This document shows positions 52,484 to 62,531 of a stretch of DNA of 64,000 nt, one piece after another. The DNA is from Ramlibacter agri (GTDB lineage: Bacteria > Pseudomonadota > Gammaproteobacteria > Burkholderiales > Burkholderiaceae_C). Within the stretch, counting starts at the first letter, position 1, and each line of letters begins with the position of its first letter. The position numbers and the translations under genes were made by a program. The stretch spans positions 124,001 to 188,000 of the forward strand of contig NZ_JABBFX010000004.1 of NCBI RefSeq assembly GCF_012927085.1, in the 5' to 3' direction. Below the pieces are notes generated by a model that did not search any database, was not told the origin of the DNA, and was given only the letters and a program-made list of their open reading frames with translations.

Positions 52484-53755
52484 ATGCCTGAGAACTGCCT
52501 GCCCATCGAACCTGCCGCACCCGCGGCGCGCCGCTCCGTCCAGGCCCGCGTGGCCTGGGGCTCGCGCGTGGTCACGGTGGGCGGCGACGCGCCGGTGCGC
52601 GTGCAGTCCATGACCAACACCGACACCGTGGATGCCATCGGCACCGCGATCCAGGTGAAGGAACTGGCGCTGGCCGGCAGCGAGCTGGTGCGCATCACCG
52701 TCAACACGCCGGAGGCGGCGCAGCAGGTCCCGTACATCCGCGAGCAGCTCGATCGCATGGGCATCGACGTGCCCCTGATCGGCGACTTCCACTACAACGG
52801 CCACCGGCTGCTGACCGAGTTCCCGGACTGCGCCCAGGCGCTGTCCAAGTACCGCATCAACCCCGGCAACGTGGGCAAGGGCGACAAGAAGGACCGCCAG
52901 TTCGCGCAGATGATCGAGGCCGCCCTGAAGTGGGACAAACCGGTGCGCATCGGCGTCAACTGGGGCAGCCTGGACCAGGAGCTGCTCGCCCAGCTGATGG
53001 ACGACAACGCGAAGCGGGCCCAGCCCTGGGACGCGAAGTCGGTGATGTACGAAGCGCTCATCACCTCCGCGATCCAGTCGGCCCAACTTGCTGAAGAACT
53101 GGGCATGCGCCACGAGCAGGTGCTGCTGTCCTGCAAGGTCAGCGGCGTGCAGGACCTCATTTCCGTCTACCGGGAGCTCGCGCGCCGCTGCGACTACCCG
53201 CTGCACCTGGGCCTGACCGAAGCCGGCATGGGCACCAAGGGCACGGTGGCGTCCGCCGTGGCCATGGGCATCCTGCTGCAGGAAGGCATCGGCGACACCA
53301 TCCGCGTGTCGTTGACGCCGCAGCCGGGCGAGTCGCGCACGCAGGAGGTGGTCATCGCCTCCGAGATCCTGCAGTCGCTGGGCCTGCGCAGCTTCGTGCC
53401 GAGCGTCACCGCCTGCCCGGGCTGTGGCCGCACGACCAGCACCACCTTCCAGGAACTCGCCAAGCAGATCGACGATTTCCTGCGCGCCCAGATGCCGGTC
53501 TGGCGCGCCAAGTACCCGGGCGTGGAAAAGATGAAGGTGGCCGTGATGGGCTGCATCGTCAACGGCCCGGGCGAGAGCAAGCATGCCGACATCGGCATCA
53601 GCCTGCCCGGCACCGGCGAGGCGCCCGCGGCGCCCGTCTTCATCGACGGCCAGAAGGCCCTGACTCTTCGCGGCGAGAACATCGCGCGCGAGTTCCACGC
53701 GATCGTCGAGAACTACATCGAGAAGCGTTTCGGCCAGCTTGCCGAACACGCCTGA
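52484..53755 (+). CDS. ispG: 4-hydroxy-3-methylbut-2-enyl diphosphate synthase (flavodoxin)
   Basis: A 423-residue 4Fe-4S enzyme of the MEP isoprenoid pathway that converts MEcPP to HMBPP. The TIM-barrel part has VQSMTNTDT and IGDFHYNGH, and the cluster ligands are in [10 protein letters not shown] and [10 protein letters not shown] long insertion in the middle matches the proteobacterial form. The start directly follows the rodZ stop. hisS begins 5 bases after its stop. Confidence 0.96.
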   Translation: MPENCLPIEPAAPAARRSVQARVAWGSRVVTVGGDAPVRVQSMTNTDTVDAIGTAIQVKELALAGSELVRITVNTPEAAQQVPYIREQLDRMGIDVPLIGDFHYNGHRLLTEFPDCAQALSKYRINPGNVGKGDKKDRQFAQMIEAALKWDKPVRIGVNWGSLDQELLAQLMDDNAKRAQPWDAKSVMYEALITSAIQSAQLAEELGMRHEQVLLSCKVSGVQDLISVYRELARRCDYPLHLGLTEAGMGTKGTVASAVAMGILLQEGIGDTIRVSLTPQPGESRTQEVVIASEILQSLGLRSFVPSVTACPGCGRTTSTTFQELAKQIDDFLRAQMPVWRAKYPGVEKMKVAVMGCIVNGPGESKHADIGISLPGTGEAPAAPVFIDGQKALTLRGENIAREFHAIVENYIEKRFGQLAEHA

Positions 53756-53760
53756 GCGAC

Positions 53761-55101
53761 ATGACCATTGAGAACAACACCGCCGCGAAGAAGGCGGAGA
53801 AGCTCGTTGCCGTCAAGGGCATGAACGACATCCTGCCGCCCTCCGTGCCGCGCACGGAGAAGCTGCCGGATTCGGCCCTGTGGCAATGGTTCGAAACCAG
53901 CGTGCGCCAGGTGATGGCGAGCTACGGCTACCAGTACCTGCTGACGCCCATCGTCGAACCGACCGCGCTGTTCGTGCGCGGCCTGGGCGAGGTGACGGAC
54001 ATCGTGGAGAAGGAGATGTACTCCTTCACCGATTCCATGAACGGCGACAAGCTGACGCTGCGGCCGGAGGCCACGGCCGGCATCGTGCGCGCGATGAACG
54101 AGCACAACGCGCTGTACAACGGCCCGCTGCGCCTGTGGACCATCGGCGCGATGTTCCGCCACGAGCGGCCGCAGAAGGGCCGCTACCGTCAGTTCCACCA
54201 ACTGGACGTCGAGGCGCTGGGCTACGCCGGCCCGGACGTCGACGCCGAGATGATCCTGATGGCGCGCAGCCTGTGGCGCGCGCTGGGCCTGGTCGAAGGC
54301 CAGCACGTGCGGCTGGAGATCAACAGCCTGGGCCAGCCCGAGGAGCGCAAGCAGCACCGCGATGCGCTGGTGGCCTACTTCGGCCAGCACCAGGAGCAGC
54401 TGGACGAGGATTCGCAGCGGCGCCTGCACACGAACCCGCTGCGCATCCTGGACAGCAAGAACCCGGCGATGCAGGCCCTGATCGAGGGCGCGCCCAGGCT
54501 GATGGACTTCCTGGGTGAAGCCTCGCGCGCGCACTTCGACGCCGTCCGTGCCGTGCTGGATGCCGTGGGCCTGGAATATCGCGTCAACACGCGCCTGGTG
54601 CGCGGCATGGACTACTACAACCTCACCGTGTTCGAGTGGGTGACCGACCAGCTTGGCTCCCAGGGCACGGTGTGCGGCGGCGGCCGCTACGACGGCCTGA
54701 TCGGCCAGCTGGGTGGCAAGCCGGCGCCGGCCGTGGGCTTCGGCCTGGGCATCGAGCGCCTGCTGCTGCTGCTGCAGGAACTGAAGCTGCCCGTGCCGGA
54801 CGCCGCGCCCCACGCGTATGCCGTCGTGCCGCCCGGCACGCCGCTGCCGCCGGTGATGGCGCTGCTGGAGCAGTTGCGCGCCGCCGGGGTGCGGGTGCAG
54901 CAGCACGCCGGCGGAGCCGATGGCCCCGGCAGCTTCAAGTCGCAGTTCAAGAAGGCGGACGCCAGCGGCGCCCGTTTCGCATTGATCTTCGGCGGCGACG
55001 AACTGGCGCAGGGCCAGGTTTCCGTCAAGCCGCTGCGCGGCGGCGAGCAGGTGCTGCGGCCGCTGGCAGACGTTTCTTCCTGGGCGACCAGCCTCCTGTA
55101 G
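53761..55101 (+). CDS. hisS: Histidyl-tRNA synthetase
   Basis: A 446-residue class II synthetase. Motif 2 is in [21 protein letters not shown], the histidine-specific [14 protein letters not shown] and motif 3 [15 protein letters not shown] are present, and the C-terminal anticodon-binding domain ([20 protein letters not shown]) follows. The TAG stop codon (55099-55101) lies inside a GTAGGCTGG unit of the repeat element at 55098-55183, so the last bases of the gene are shared with that element. Confidence 0.96.
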   Translation: MTIENNTAAKKAEKLVAVKGMNDILPPSVPRTEKLPDSALWQWFETSVRQVMASYGYQYLLTPIVEPTALFVRGLGEVTDIVEKEMYSFTDSMNGDKLTLRPEATAGIVRAMNEHNALYNGPLRLWTIGAMFRHERPQKGRYRQFHQLDVEALGYAGPDVDAEMILMARSLWRALGLVEGQHVRLEINSLGQPEERKQHRDALVAYFGQHQEQLDEDSQRRLHTNPLRILDSKNPAMQALIEGAPRLMDFLGEASRAHFDAVRAVLDAVGLEYRVNTRLVRGMDYYNLTVFEWVTDQLGSQGTVCGGGRYDGLIGQLGGKPAPAVGFGLGIERLLLLLQELKLPVPDAAPHAYAVVPPGTPLPPVMALLEQLRAAGVRVQQHAGGADGPGSFKSQFKKADASGARFALIFGGDELAQGQVSVKPLRGGEQVLRPLADVSSWATSLL

Positions 55102-55183
55102 GCTGGCCCTCGTAGGCTGGGTTGCGCGCAGCGCACCCCAGCTCCCCCGTGGCCGGGGCCGGCTGGCGTCGAACCCAGCCTAC
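55098..55183. repeat. GTAGGCTGGGTT inverted-repeat element abutting hisS
   Basis: GTAGGCTGGGTT (55112-55123) and AACCCAGCCTAC (55172-55183) are exact 12-bp arms with a GC-rich centre containing GCGCGCAGCGC. An extra direct GTAGGCTGG copy at 55098-55106 includes the hisS stop codon. Dispersed CGTAGGCTGGGTT elements occur in many proteobacterial genomes, to my knowledge. The element separates hisS from yfgM and could end hisS transcription. Confidence 0.7.
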
Positions 55184-55210
55184 AATCCCCGCCCAAACAG
55201 AGCAGCAACG

Positions 55211-55882
55211 ATGGCACGACATCTCGATCTCGAAGAACAGGAACAGCTTGACCAGCTCAAGCACTTCTGGAACCAGTACGGCAACCTGATCACCTGGGTC
55301 CTGATTGCCGTGTTCGGGTCCTTTGCCGCCTGGAACGGCTGGCAGTACTGGCAGCGCCACCAGGGCGTGCAGGCCGCGGCCTTGTACGACGAGGTCGACA
55401 AGGCCGCCACGGCCGGCGACACCGCGCGCCTGCAGCAGGCGGTGAAGGACATCGAGGACAAGTTCGGCCGCACCGCCTACGCCGCGCAGGCCGCGCTGCT
55501 GGACGCCAAGGTGTTCGCCGAGAAGGGCCAGTCCGACCAGGCCAAGGCCGCCTTGCAATGGGCCGCAACCAACGCCAAGGACGAGGGCTACCAGGCTGTC
55601 GCACGCCTGCGCCTGGCCTCGCTGCTGGCCGATGCCAAGAACTACGACGAAGCGCTGAAGCAGCTTTCGGGCAGCTTCCCGAAGCAGTTCGAAGCGCTGG
55701 CGGCCGACCGCCGCGGCGACATCTACCGCCTGCAGGGCAAGAACGCCGAGGCCAAGGCCGAATACACCAAGGCCTGGCAGGGCCTGGCCGGCACCGACTA
55801 CCGCACCCTCGTCGAGGTCAAGCTCACCGCGCTGGGCGTCGACGTGCAGAGCCTGAAGCCGGCGGAAAGCGCCAAGTCATGA
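55211..55882 (+). CDS. yfgM: YfgM-like membrane TPR protein (ancillary SecYEG factor)
   Basis: A 223-residue protein with a single N-terminal transmembrane helix (about 24-44, ITWVLIAVFGSFAAWNGW) and a periplasmic tetratricopeptide region ending near AESAKS. E. coli YfgM associates with PpiD and the Sec translocon. It sits immediately before bamB with a 4-base overlap, the same order as in E. coli, which supports its identity more than the sequence alone. Confidence 0.87.
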   Translation: MARHLDLEEQEQLDQLKHFWNQYGNLITWVLIAVFGSFAAWNGWQYWQRHQGVQAAALYDEVDKAATAGDTARLQQAVKDIEDKFGRTAYAAQAALLDAKVFAEKGQSDQAKAALQWAATNAKDEGYQAVARLRLASLLADAKNYDEALKQLSGSFPKQFEALAADRRGDIYRLQGKNAEAKAEYTKAWQGLAGTDYRTLVEVKLTALGVDVQSLKPAESAKS

Positions 55883-57027
55883 GGACGGCGGCTCGCCTCC
55901 TCGTCGCGGGCGCGGCGCTGGCCGTCCTGGCCGGTTGCTCCTCGATGCCCAGCTGGATGCCGTTCACGGGCTCGGTGGAAAAACCGCAGCCGGCCGAACT
56001 GCAGCCCAACCCGAACCTGATGGGCGTGCGCCAGTCCTGGAGCGCGCGCGTTGCCGGCGTCGACTTCCCGCTGGCGGTGGCCGTGAACGGCAACCAGGCC
56101 ACCGTGGCCGGCGCCGACGGCACCGTGCTCGCGCTCGACGCCGACAGCGGCCGCGAACTGTGGCGCGCCAGCGCCGGCGGCCCGCTGGCCGCGGGCGTGG
56201 GCAGCGACGGCAGCACCGCCGCCGTCATCACCCGTGCCAACGACCTGGTCGCCTTCGACGGTGGCAAGCAGGCCTGGCGCCAGCGGCTCACCGCACTGTC
56301 CTTCACCGCGCCGCTGGTCGCGGGCAAGCGCGTGTTCGTGCTGGGCGCCGACCGCTCGGTCTCCGCTTTCGACGGCGCTACTGGCAAGCGGCTGTGGAGC
56401 CAGGCGCGCCCCGGCGAGCCGCTGGTGCTGCGCGAGGCCGGAGTGATGCTGGCCGTGGGCGACACGCTGGTCGTGGGGCAGGGCGGCCGCCTGGCGGGCC
56501 TCAACCCGCTGAACGGCACCGTCCGCTGGGAAGCGCCGATCGCGACGCCGCGCGGCATCAACGACGTCGAACGCCTGGTCGACCTGGTGGGCCGCGCCAG
56601 CCGCGTCGGCGACACGGTGTGCGCCCGAGCCTTCCAGGCGGCCGTGGGCTGCGTGGACGCCAGCCGCGGCACGCTGGTCTGGACGCAGCGCGCCACCGGC
56701 AGCGAGGGCCTGGCCGGCGATCCGGCCAATGTCTTCGGCACCGAATCGGACGGCAAGGTCGTGGCCTGGAAACGCGACAGCGGCCAGCGCGCCTGGACCA
56801 ACGAGAAGCTGCTGCACCGTGGCCTGGGCACCCCCTTCGCCCTGGGCCGCTCCGTGGTCGTCGGCGACGACTTCGGCTACGTGCACATGCTTTCGCGCGA
56901 GGACGGTTCGCTGCTGAACCGCCTCAGCACCGACGGCTCGGCCATCGCCGCCGCCCCGGTGCTGGCCGGCAACACGCTCGTTGTGGTGACCCGCAACGGC
57001 GGCATCTTCGGGTTCACCCCGCAATAA
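55879..57027 (+). CDS. bamB: Outer membrane assembly lipoprotein BamB
   Basis: A 382-residue lipoprotein. The lipobox LAGC is at about 18-21, followed by an eight-bladed PQQ-like beta-propeller with repeated W-x-D and D-x-G blade motifs ([29 protein letters not shown]). BamB binds BamA in the outer-membrane insertion complex. ATG 55879 overlaps the yfgM stop. BamD is 10 kb away in the same window, while the E. coli genes are far apart. Confidence 0.92.
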   Translation: MRTAARLLVAGAALAVLAGCSSMPSWMPFTGSVEKPQPAELQPNPNLMGVRQSWSARVAGVDFPLAVAVNGNQATVAGADGTVLALDADSGRELWRASAGGPLAAGVGSDGSTAAVITRANDLVAFDGGKQAWRQRLTALSFTAPLVAGKRVFVLGADRSVSAFDGATGKRLWSQARPGEPLVLREAGVMLAVGDTLVVGQGGRLAGLNPLNGTVRWEAPIATPRGINDVERLVDLVGRASRVGDTVCARAFQAAVGCVDASRGTLVWTQRATGSEGLAGDPANVFGTESDGKVVAWKRDSGQRAWTNEKLLHRGLGTPFALGRSVVVGDDFGYVHMLSREDGSLLNRLSTDGSAIAAAPVLAGNTLVVVTRNGGIFGFTPQ

Positions 57028-57040
57028 GGTAGAGAGTTTC

Positions 57041-58378
57041 ATGAAGCCGGTCATGGCCCTGGTGGGCCGCCCCAACGTCGGCAAGTCGACGCTGTTCAAC
57101 CGGCTGACCAAGTCGCGCGACGCCATCGTGGCGGATTTCGCCGGGCTCACGCGCGACCGCCACTATGGCAACGCCAAGCACGGCGAGCACGAGTTCATCG
57201 TCATCGACACCGGCGGCTTCGAGCCGACGGCGGAGTCGGGCATCTACAAGGAGATGGCCAAGCAGACGAAGCAGGCCGTCGCCGAAGCGGACGTGGTGGT
57301 CTTCGTCGTCGATGCCCGCGCGGGCCTGTCCGCGCAGGATTACGACATCGCCAACTACCTGCGCAAGCTGGGCAAGCCGGCGGTGCTGGCCGCCAACAAG
57401 GCCGAAGGCATGCAGGAAGGCCCGCAGCTGGCCGAGTTCTACGAGCTGGGCTTCGGCGAGATCAACCCGGTCTCCGCCGCGCACGGCCAGGGCATCCGCA
57501 GCCTGGTGGACGCCGCGTTCGCCCACCTGCCGCCGCCGGAAGAGGACGAGGCCGCCGAGGCGCAGCAGGCCGGCATCATCAAGCTGGCCGTCGCCGGCCG
57601 CCCCAACGTCGGCAAGTCCACGCTGATCAACGCCTGGCTGGGCGAAGAGCGCCTGGTGGCCTTCGACCTGCCGGGCACGACGCGCGACGCCATCAGCGTG
57701 CCGTTCGAGCGCAGCGGGCAGAAATTCGAGCTGATCGACACGGCCGGCCTGCGCCGCAAGGGCAAGGTGTTCGAGGCCATCGAGAAGTTCTCCGTGGTGA
57801 AGACGCTGCAGGCCATCGAGTCGGCCAACGTCGTGCTGCTGCTGCTGGACGCCACGCAAGGCGTGACCGACCAGGACGCGCACATTGCCGGCTACATCCT
57901 CGAATCGGGCCGTGCCGTGGTGCTGGCCGTGAACAAGTGGGATGCGGTGGACGAGTACAACCGGGAGCTGGTGCGCAGGCAGATCGAAGTGCGCCTGCCG
58001 TTCCTGAAGTTCGCCGAACTGCACTTCATCTCGGCGCAGAAGCGCCAGGGCCTCGGCCCGCTGTGGGGCTCGATCGCGCAGGCCCACAAGTCGGCCATGA
58101 CCAAGATGTCCACGCCGGTGCTCACGCGCCTGCTGCAAGACGCGGTGCAGTTCCAGACGCCGAAGCGTTCGGGCATGTTCCGGCCCAAGCTGCGCTACGC
58201 GCACCAGGGCGGCATGAACCCGCCGGTGATCGTGGTCCACGGGAACTCCCTTGAGCACGTGACCGATGCGTACAAGCGTTTCCTGGAAGGCCGGTTCCGC
58301 AAGGAGTTCAACCTGGTCGGGACGCCCTTGCGCATCGAAATGCGGACCAGCAAGAACCCCTACGCCGATAAAGACTAG
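57041..58378 (+). CDS. der: Ribosome-assembly GTPase Der
   Basis: A 445-residue double GTPase needed for 50S subunit maturation. It has two G domains, each with [10 protein letters not shown] (residues about 8-17 and 186-195), DTAG/DTGG switches and NKxD-type motifs (AANKAEG, AVNKWD), then a KH-like C-terminal domain ending [15 protein letters not shown] upstream of the ATG is a weak site. It follows bamB by 13 bases and precedes hfq by about 150 bases. Confidence 0.96.
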   Translation: MKPVMALVGRPNVGKSTLFNRLTKSRDAIVADFAGLTRDRHYGNAKHGEHEFIVIDTGGFEPTAESGIYKEMAKQTKQAVAEADVVVFVVDARAGLSAQDYDIANYLRKLGKPAVLAANKAEGMQEGPQLAEFYELGFGEINPVSAAHGQGIRSLVDAAFAHLPPPEEDEAAEAQQAGIIKLAVAGRPNVGKSTLINAWLGEERLVAFDLPGTTRDAISVPFERSGQKFELIDTAGLRRKGKVFEAIEKFSVVKTLQAIESANVVLLLLDATQGVTDQDAHIAGYILESGRAVVLAVNKWDAVDEYNRELVRRQIEVRLPFLKFAELHFISAQKRQGLGPLWGSIAQAHKSAMTKMSTPVLTRLLQDAVQFQTPKRSGMFRPKLRYAHQGGMNPPVIVVHGNSLEHVTDAYKRFLEGRFRKEFNLVGTPLRIEMRTSKNPYADKD

Positions 58379-58525
58379 GGAAGAGGGCAGCGCAGGCTGC
58401 CGGCCCCGCCTAACGGTCTTGAAAAACCGGCAAACGGCAGCAGATCAGCTGTCGGGGGCGACCGCACAGCGCCCCTTGCTGTGGTAATGTGCAATCTCCA
58501 ACAACGCTTGAACACGGAGCATATC

Positions 58526-58774
58526 GTGAGTAATAAAGGGCAGCTACTACAAGACCCCTTCCTGAACACCCTGCGAAGGGAACATGTTCCGGTGTCGATT
58601 TACCTCGTCAACGGCATCAAGCTCCAGGGCCAGATCGAATCCTTCGATCAATACGTCGTGCTGCTGCGTAATACCGTCACCCAGATGGTCTACAAGCACG
58701 CGATCTCCACCATCGTCCCGGGCCGCGCCGTGAATTTCTCGGCGGCCGAAGCGAACGAAGGCACCCCGACCTGA
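58526..58774 (+). CDS. hfq: RNA-binding chaperone Hfq
   Basis: An 82-residue Sm-like protein that pairs small RNAs with mRNAs. The N-terminus [18 protein letters not shown], Sm1 [16 protein letters not shown], and Sm2 [10 protein letters not shown] are all present, with Gln8-type and YKH residues for uridine binding. It begins with GTG. ACGGAG lies upstream. A TGGTAATGT extended -10-like sequence at about 58482-58490 is a possible promoter in the 147-base gap after der. Confidence 0.97.
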   Translation: MSNKGQLLQDPFLNTLRREHVPVSIYLVNGIKLQGQIESFDQYVVLLRNTVTQMVYKHAISTIVPGRAVNFSAAEANEGTPT

Positions 58775-58838
58775 GCGCCTTTCCCCGCTTACCGCTGCCG
58801 GCGGGCGCCACCTGCATTCCTGAATATTGGTAGCCGCT

Positions 58839-59993
58839 TTGCCAGCAACCTCCGAGCGCCCGGTCGCCGCCACCATCCTGGTCGGCGTCGACCTGGGCCT
58901 TCCCCATTTCGATTCCGAACTCGAGGAACTGGGCCAGCTGGCCCAGACCGCCGGCCTGGAGCCGGTGGCCCGCGTGACCTGCAAGCGCAAGGCGCCCGAC
59001 GCCGCGCTGTTCGTGGGCAGCGGCAAGGCCGACGAGATCAAGCAGCTTGCCGTGGAAACCGGCGCCAGCGAGATCCTGTTCGACCAGGCCCTGAGCCCCG
59101 GGCAGCAGCGCAACCTGGAACGCCACCTCGGCCTGCCGGTCAACGACCGCACGCTGCTGATCCTGGAGATCTTCGCCCAGCGCGCCCGCAGCCATGAGGG
59201 CAAGCTGCAGGTGGAGCTCGCCCGCCTGCAGTACCTCAGCACGCGGCTGGTCCGGCGCTGGTCGCACCTGGAGCGCCAGACCGGCGGCGCCGGCGTGCGT
59301 GGCGGCCCGGGTGAGAAGCAGATCGAACTGGACCGCCGCATGATCGACGAATCGATCAAGCGCACCCGCGAGCGCCTCGTGAAGGTGAAGCGGCAGCGCG
59401 CGACGCAGCGGCGCCAGCGCGAACGGCGCGAGACCTTCACCATCTCGCTGGTCGGCTACACCAACGCCGGCAAGTCGACGCTGTTCAATGCGCTCGTGAA
59501 GGCGCGCGCCTATGCGGCCAACCAGCTGTTCGCCACGCTCGACACGACCACCCGCCAGCTGTACCTCGGCGAAGCGGGGCGTTCGGTGTCGCTGTCGGAC
59601 ACGGTCGGCTTCATCCGCGACCTGCCGCACGGCCTGATCGACGCCTTCCAGGCGACCCTGCAGGAGGCGGCCGACGCCGACCTGCTGCTGCACGTGGTGG
59701 ACGCGGCCAACCCGCACCATTCCGAGCAGATCGAGGAAGTGCAGCGCGTGCTGCACGAGATCGGCGCGGCCGACGTGCAGCAGCTGATCGTCTTCAACAA
59801 GATCGACGCGCTGCCGCCCGAGCGCCAGCCGCAACGCATGGTCGACCGCTTCGAGGTCGAAGGCAGGCAGGCGCCGCGCGTCTTCGTGAGCAGCCAGACC
59901 GGCGAGGGCCTGCCTGCCTTGCGCGGCGAACTGGCGCGCATCCTGGCAGAGCGCGCTCCGCTTGAGCCGGCGCAAGCCGAAACCTCAGCCTGA
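58839..59993 (+). CDS. hflX: GTPase HflX
   Basis: A 384-residue ribosome-binding GTPase that splits stalled ribosomes under heat stress. It has the HflX N-terminal domain (ALFVGSGKADEIKQL), the glycine-rich GGAGVRGGPGEKQIE loop, and a G domain with GYTNAGKSTLFN, DTVGFIRDLP and NKIDAL. The start is uncertain. TTG 58839 (MPATSERPV) has GGTAG upstream, while a TTG four codons earlier at 58827 is also in frame. Confidence 0.94.
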   Translation: MPATSERPVAATILVGVDLGLPHFDSELEELGQLAQTAGLEPVARVTCKRKAPDAALFVGSGKADEIKQLAVETGASEILFDQALSPGQQRNLERHLGLPVNDRTLLILEIFAQRARSHEGKLQVELARLQYLSTRLVRRWSHLERQTGGAGVRGGPGEKQIELDRRMIDESIKRTRERLVKVKRQRATQRRQRERRETFTISLVGYTNAGKSTLFNALVKARAYAANQLFATLDTTTRQLYLGEAGRSVSLSDTVGFIRDLPHGLIDAFQATLQEAADADLLLHVVDAANPHHSEQIEEVQRVLHEIGAADVQQLIVFNKIDALPPERQPQRMVDRFEVEGRQAPRVFVSSQTGEGLPALRGELARILAERAPLEPAQAETSA

Positions 59994-60034
59994 ACGGGCA
60001 CAATGCGCTTGCCGACAACAAGAGTACGCACCGA

Positions 60035-61360
60035 ATGAAGCTTCTTTCGCGAAGCCTGGTCCCGGCCGGCCTGCGTGGCCGCCTGAGGGGGATGTTCAAT
60101 CTGAACGATCCCCGCTGGGGCCGTGGCGAGGACAAGAATTCCGGCGACGACCGGAACCAGGGCAAGGGACCGAACCAGGGCCCGCCGGACCTCGACGAGC
60201 TGTGGCGAGATTTCAATCGCAAGCTCGGAGGCCTCTTCGGGGGCCGCAAGGGCGGCGGCTACGGCGGCGGCAACGGCAACTTCCAGCCGGACATGAAGAG
60301 CGCCGGCGTCGGCGCGGGCCTCATCGCCATCGTGGTGGTCATCATCTGGATGGGCACCGGCATCTTCATCGTGCAGGAAGGGCAGCAGGCCGTCATCACG
60401 CGCTTCGGCAAGTACAGCGCCACGGTCGGCGCGGGCTTCAACTGGCGCCTGCCGTACCCGATCGAGCGCCACGAGGTGGTGCAGGTCACGCAGATCCGCT
60501 CGGTGGACGTGGGCCGCGACAACGTCGTGCGCGCGACCGGCCTCAAGGAGTCGGCGATGCTGACCGAGGACGAGAACATCGTCGAGATCAAGTTCGCCGT
60601 GCAGTACCGCCTGAACAACGCGCGGGCCTGGCTGTTCGAAAGCAAGAACCCGCAGGAAGCGGTGGTGCAGGCCGCCGAGACCGCGGTGCGCGAAGTCGTC
60701 GGCAAGATGCGCATGGACTCGGCGCTGGCCGAGGAGCGCGACCAGATCGCGCCGCGCGTGCGCGCCTTGATGCAGAGCATCCTGGACCGCTACAACATCG
60801 GCGTCGAAGTCGTCGCCATCAACCTGCAGCAAGGCGGGGTGCGCCCGCCCGAGCAGGTGCAGGCGGCCTTCGACGACGTGCTGCGCGCCGGCCAGGAGCG
60901 CGAGCGCGCCAAGAACGAGGCGCAGGCCTATGCCAACGACGTGATCCCGCGCGCCGCCGGCGCCGCTTCGCGCCTGCAGCAGGAAGCCGAGGGCTACAAG
61001 GCGCGCATCGTCGCGCAGGCCCAGGGCGACTCGCAGCGCTTCAAATTGCTGCTGGCCGAGTACCAGCGCTCGCCACAGGTCACGCGCGACCGCCTCTATA
61101 TCGAGGCCATGCAGAACATCTACAGCAACGTCACCAAGGTGATGATGGAATCGCGCGCGGGCGGCAACATGCTGTTCCTGCCGCTGGACAAGATCATCCA
61201 GCAGGTGTCGAACCAGGGCGCTGCCGCGAGCAGCGCGCCGGCTGCCCCGGCGCCGGATACCGCGCCGCCGGCAGCCTCGAGCTCCGGCTCCCTGCCGCCC
61301 GCCGCCGGCGACGCGCGCACCCGCGACAACGGCCGCAGCCGCGAGCGCGAGACGCGCTAG
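60035..61360 (+). CDS. hflK: FtsH modulator HflK
   Basis: A 441-residue inner-membrane protein that forms the large HflKC assembly around FtsH. The cytoplasmic N-terminus is rich in Gly, Asp and Asn and is followed by a transmembrane helix (about 90-112, GLIAIVVVIIWMGTGIFIV) and an SPFH/prohibitin domain (PIERHEVVQVTQIRSVDVG). A long coiled coil (EQVQAAFDDVLRAGQERERA) and an Ala/Pro tail complete it. It is the first of hflK-hflC-DUF2065. Confidence 0.95.
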   Translation: MKLLSRSLVPAGLRGRLRGMFNLNDPRWGRGEDKNSGDDRNQGKGPNQGPPDLDELWRDFNRKLGGLFGGRKGGGYGGGNGNFQPDMKSAGVGAGLIAIVVVIIWMGTGIFIVQEGQQAVITRFGKYSATVGAGFNWRLPYPIERHEVVQVTQIRSVDVGRDNVVRATGLKESAMLTEDENIVEIKFAVQYRLNNARAWLFESKNPQEAVVQAAETAVREVVGKMRMDSALAEERDQIAPRVRALMQSILDRYNIGVEVVAINLQQGGVRPPEQVQAAFDDVLRAGQERERAKNEAQAYANDVIPRAAGAASRLQQEAEGYKARIVAQAQGDSQRFKLLLAEYQRSPQVTRDRLYIEAMQNIYSNVTKVMMESRAGGNMLFLPLDKIIQQVSNQGAAASSAPAAPAPDTAPPAASSSGSLPPAAGDARTRDNGRSRERETR

Positions 61361-61369
61361 GACACCGCC

Positions 61370-62281
61370 ATGAACAGGATAGGATTCATCGTCACTTCGC
61401 TGCTGGTGGCCGTCGCGCTGCTCAGCTCCATGCTGTTCGTCGTCGACCAGCGCCAGTTCGGCGTCGTCTACGCTTTCGGCCAGATCAAGGACGTGATCAC
61501 CACGCCCGGCCTCAACTTCAAGCTGCCGCCGCCCTTCCAGAACGTCAGTTACCTGGACAAGCGCCTGCTGACGCTGGACAGCGTGGACACCGAGTCCATG
61601 CTGACGGCGGAGAAGCAGCGCGTCGTGATCGACTGGTTCGTGCGCTGGCGCATCAGCGACCCGTCGCAGTACATCCGCAACGTGGGCCTGGACGAAGCCG
61701 CCGGCGCCAGCCGCCTGAACAGCGTGGTGCGCAGCGCCTTCCAGGAGGAAGTGAACCGCTTCACCGTGCGCGAGCTGCTGTCGGTCAAGCGCGAGCAGAT
61801 CATGGCCGACGTCAAGCGCGAAGTGCTGGAGGTGGTGAAGGGCGCCAAGCCCTGGGGCGTCGACATCGTCGACGTGCGCATCACCCGCGCCGACTACGTC
61901 GAAGCCATCACCGAGTCGGTCTACCGCCGCATGGAAGCCGAGCGCAAGCGCGTGGCCAACGAGCTGCGCTCCACGGGCGCCGCCGAGGGCGAGAAGATCC
62001 GCGCCGACGCCGACCGCCAGCGCGAGGTGATCGTGGCCAACGCCTACCGCGACGCGCAGAAGGTGAAGGGCGAGGGCGATGCCCAGGCCGCGGCGCTCTA
62101 CGCCGAGGCCTTCGGCCGCGATCCCGCGTTCGCGCAGTTCTATCGCAGCCTCGAGGCCTACAAGTCCAGCTTCAACAAGAAGAGCGACGTGATGGTCGTG
62201 GACCCGAACGGCATCGAGTTCTTCCGCGCCTTCCGCAACGGCGGCAACGCCGCTCCCGCCCCGGCCGCGCCGCACCGCTGA
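61370..62281 (+). CDS. hflC: FtsH modulator HflC
   Basis: A 303-residue partner of HflK. An N-terminal signal-anchor helix (about 4-22) is followed by the SPFH domain (FVVDQRQFGVVYAFGQIKDV, LTLDSVDTESML) and a coiled coil, ending with an Ala/Pro segment. HflK and HflC together restrict access of substrates to FtsH. It lies 9 bases after hflK, and the DUF2065 gene begins 5 bases after its stop. Confidence 0.95.
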   Translation: MNRIGFIVTSLLVAVALLSSMLFVVDQRQFGVVYAFGQIKDVITTPGLNFKLPPPFQNVSYLDKRLLTLDSVDTESMLTAEKQRVVIDWFVRWRISDPSQYIRNVGLDEAAGASRLNSVVRSAFQEEVNRFTVRELLSVKREQIMADVKREVLEVVKGAKPWGVDIVDVRITRADYVEAITESVYRRMEAERKRVANELRSTGAAEGEKIRADADRQREVIVANAYRDAQKVKGEGDAQAAALYAEAFGRDPAFAQFYRSLEAYKSSFNKKSDVMVVDPNGIEFFRAFRNGGNAAPAPAAPHR

Positions 62282-62286
62282 AGCCG

Positions 62287-62475
62287 GTGAGCTCGCAGGT
62301 GTTCTGGGCCGCGCTGGCCCTGATGCTGGTGTTCGAAGGCTTGTTCCCCTTCCTGTCGCCGGGCGGGTGGCGCAAGACCTTCGAGAAGCTGCTCTCGCTG
62401 CGCGACGGGCAGCTGCGCTTCTTCGGGCTGGTGAGCATCCTGCTGGGGCTGGTCGCCCTCTGGGCGACCCTCTGA
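62287..62475 (+). CDS. DUF2065 small membrane protein
   Basis: A 62-residue protein with two hydrophobic helices (about 5-24 and 45-62) separated by a charged loop: FEGLFPFLSPGGWRKTF then LSLRDGQLRFFGLVSI. The family (DUF2065, YjeT) regularly follows hflC in proteobacteria and has no known activity. GTG 62287 is the first start after hflC. It is too short to be found by length-filtered gene calling, but the composition and position support it. Confidence 0.85.
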   Translation: MSSQVFWAALALMLVFEGLFPFLSPGGWRKTFEKLLSLRDGQLRFFGLVSILLGLVALWATL

Positions 62476-62478
62476 AGG

Positions 62479-62513
62479 CTACCGGGGCCCGACCCCGGTA
62501 GAATCACGTTTTT
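62479..62513 (+). terminator. Hairpin and T-run before hisZ
   Basis: CTACCGGGG (62479-62487) and CCCCGGTAG (62493-62501) form a 9-bp stem, followed 7 bases later by TTTTT (62509-62513). It fits an intrinsic terminator after the hflKC unit, although the T-run is displaced. TAGAAT (62499-62504) overlaps the right arm and may act as a -10 for hisZ, a similar arrangement to that before ndk. Confidence 0.45.
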
Positions 62514-62531
62514 AACAGCCCCCGCATTCCC

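Noticed and set aside
58379..58525. A small RNA gene between der and hfq
   Set aside because: The 147-base gap has a possible extended -10 for hfq but no promoter-terminator pair that would define an independent small RNA.
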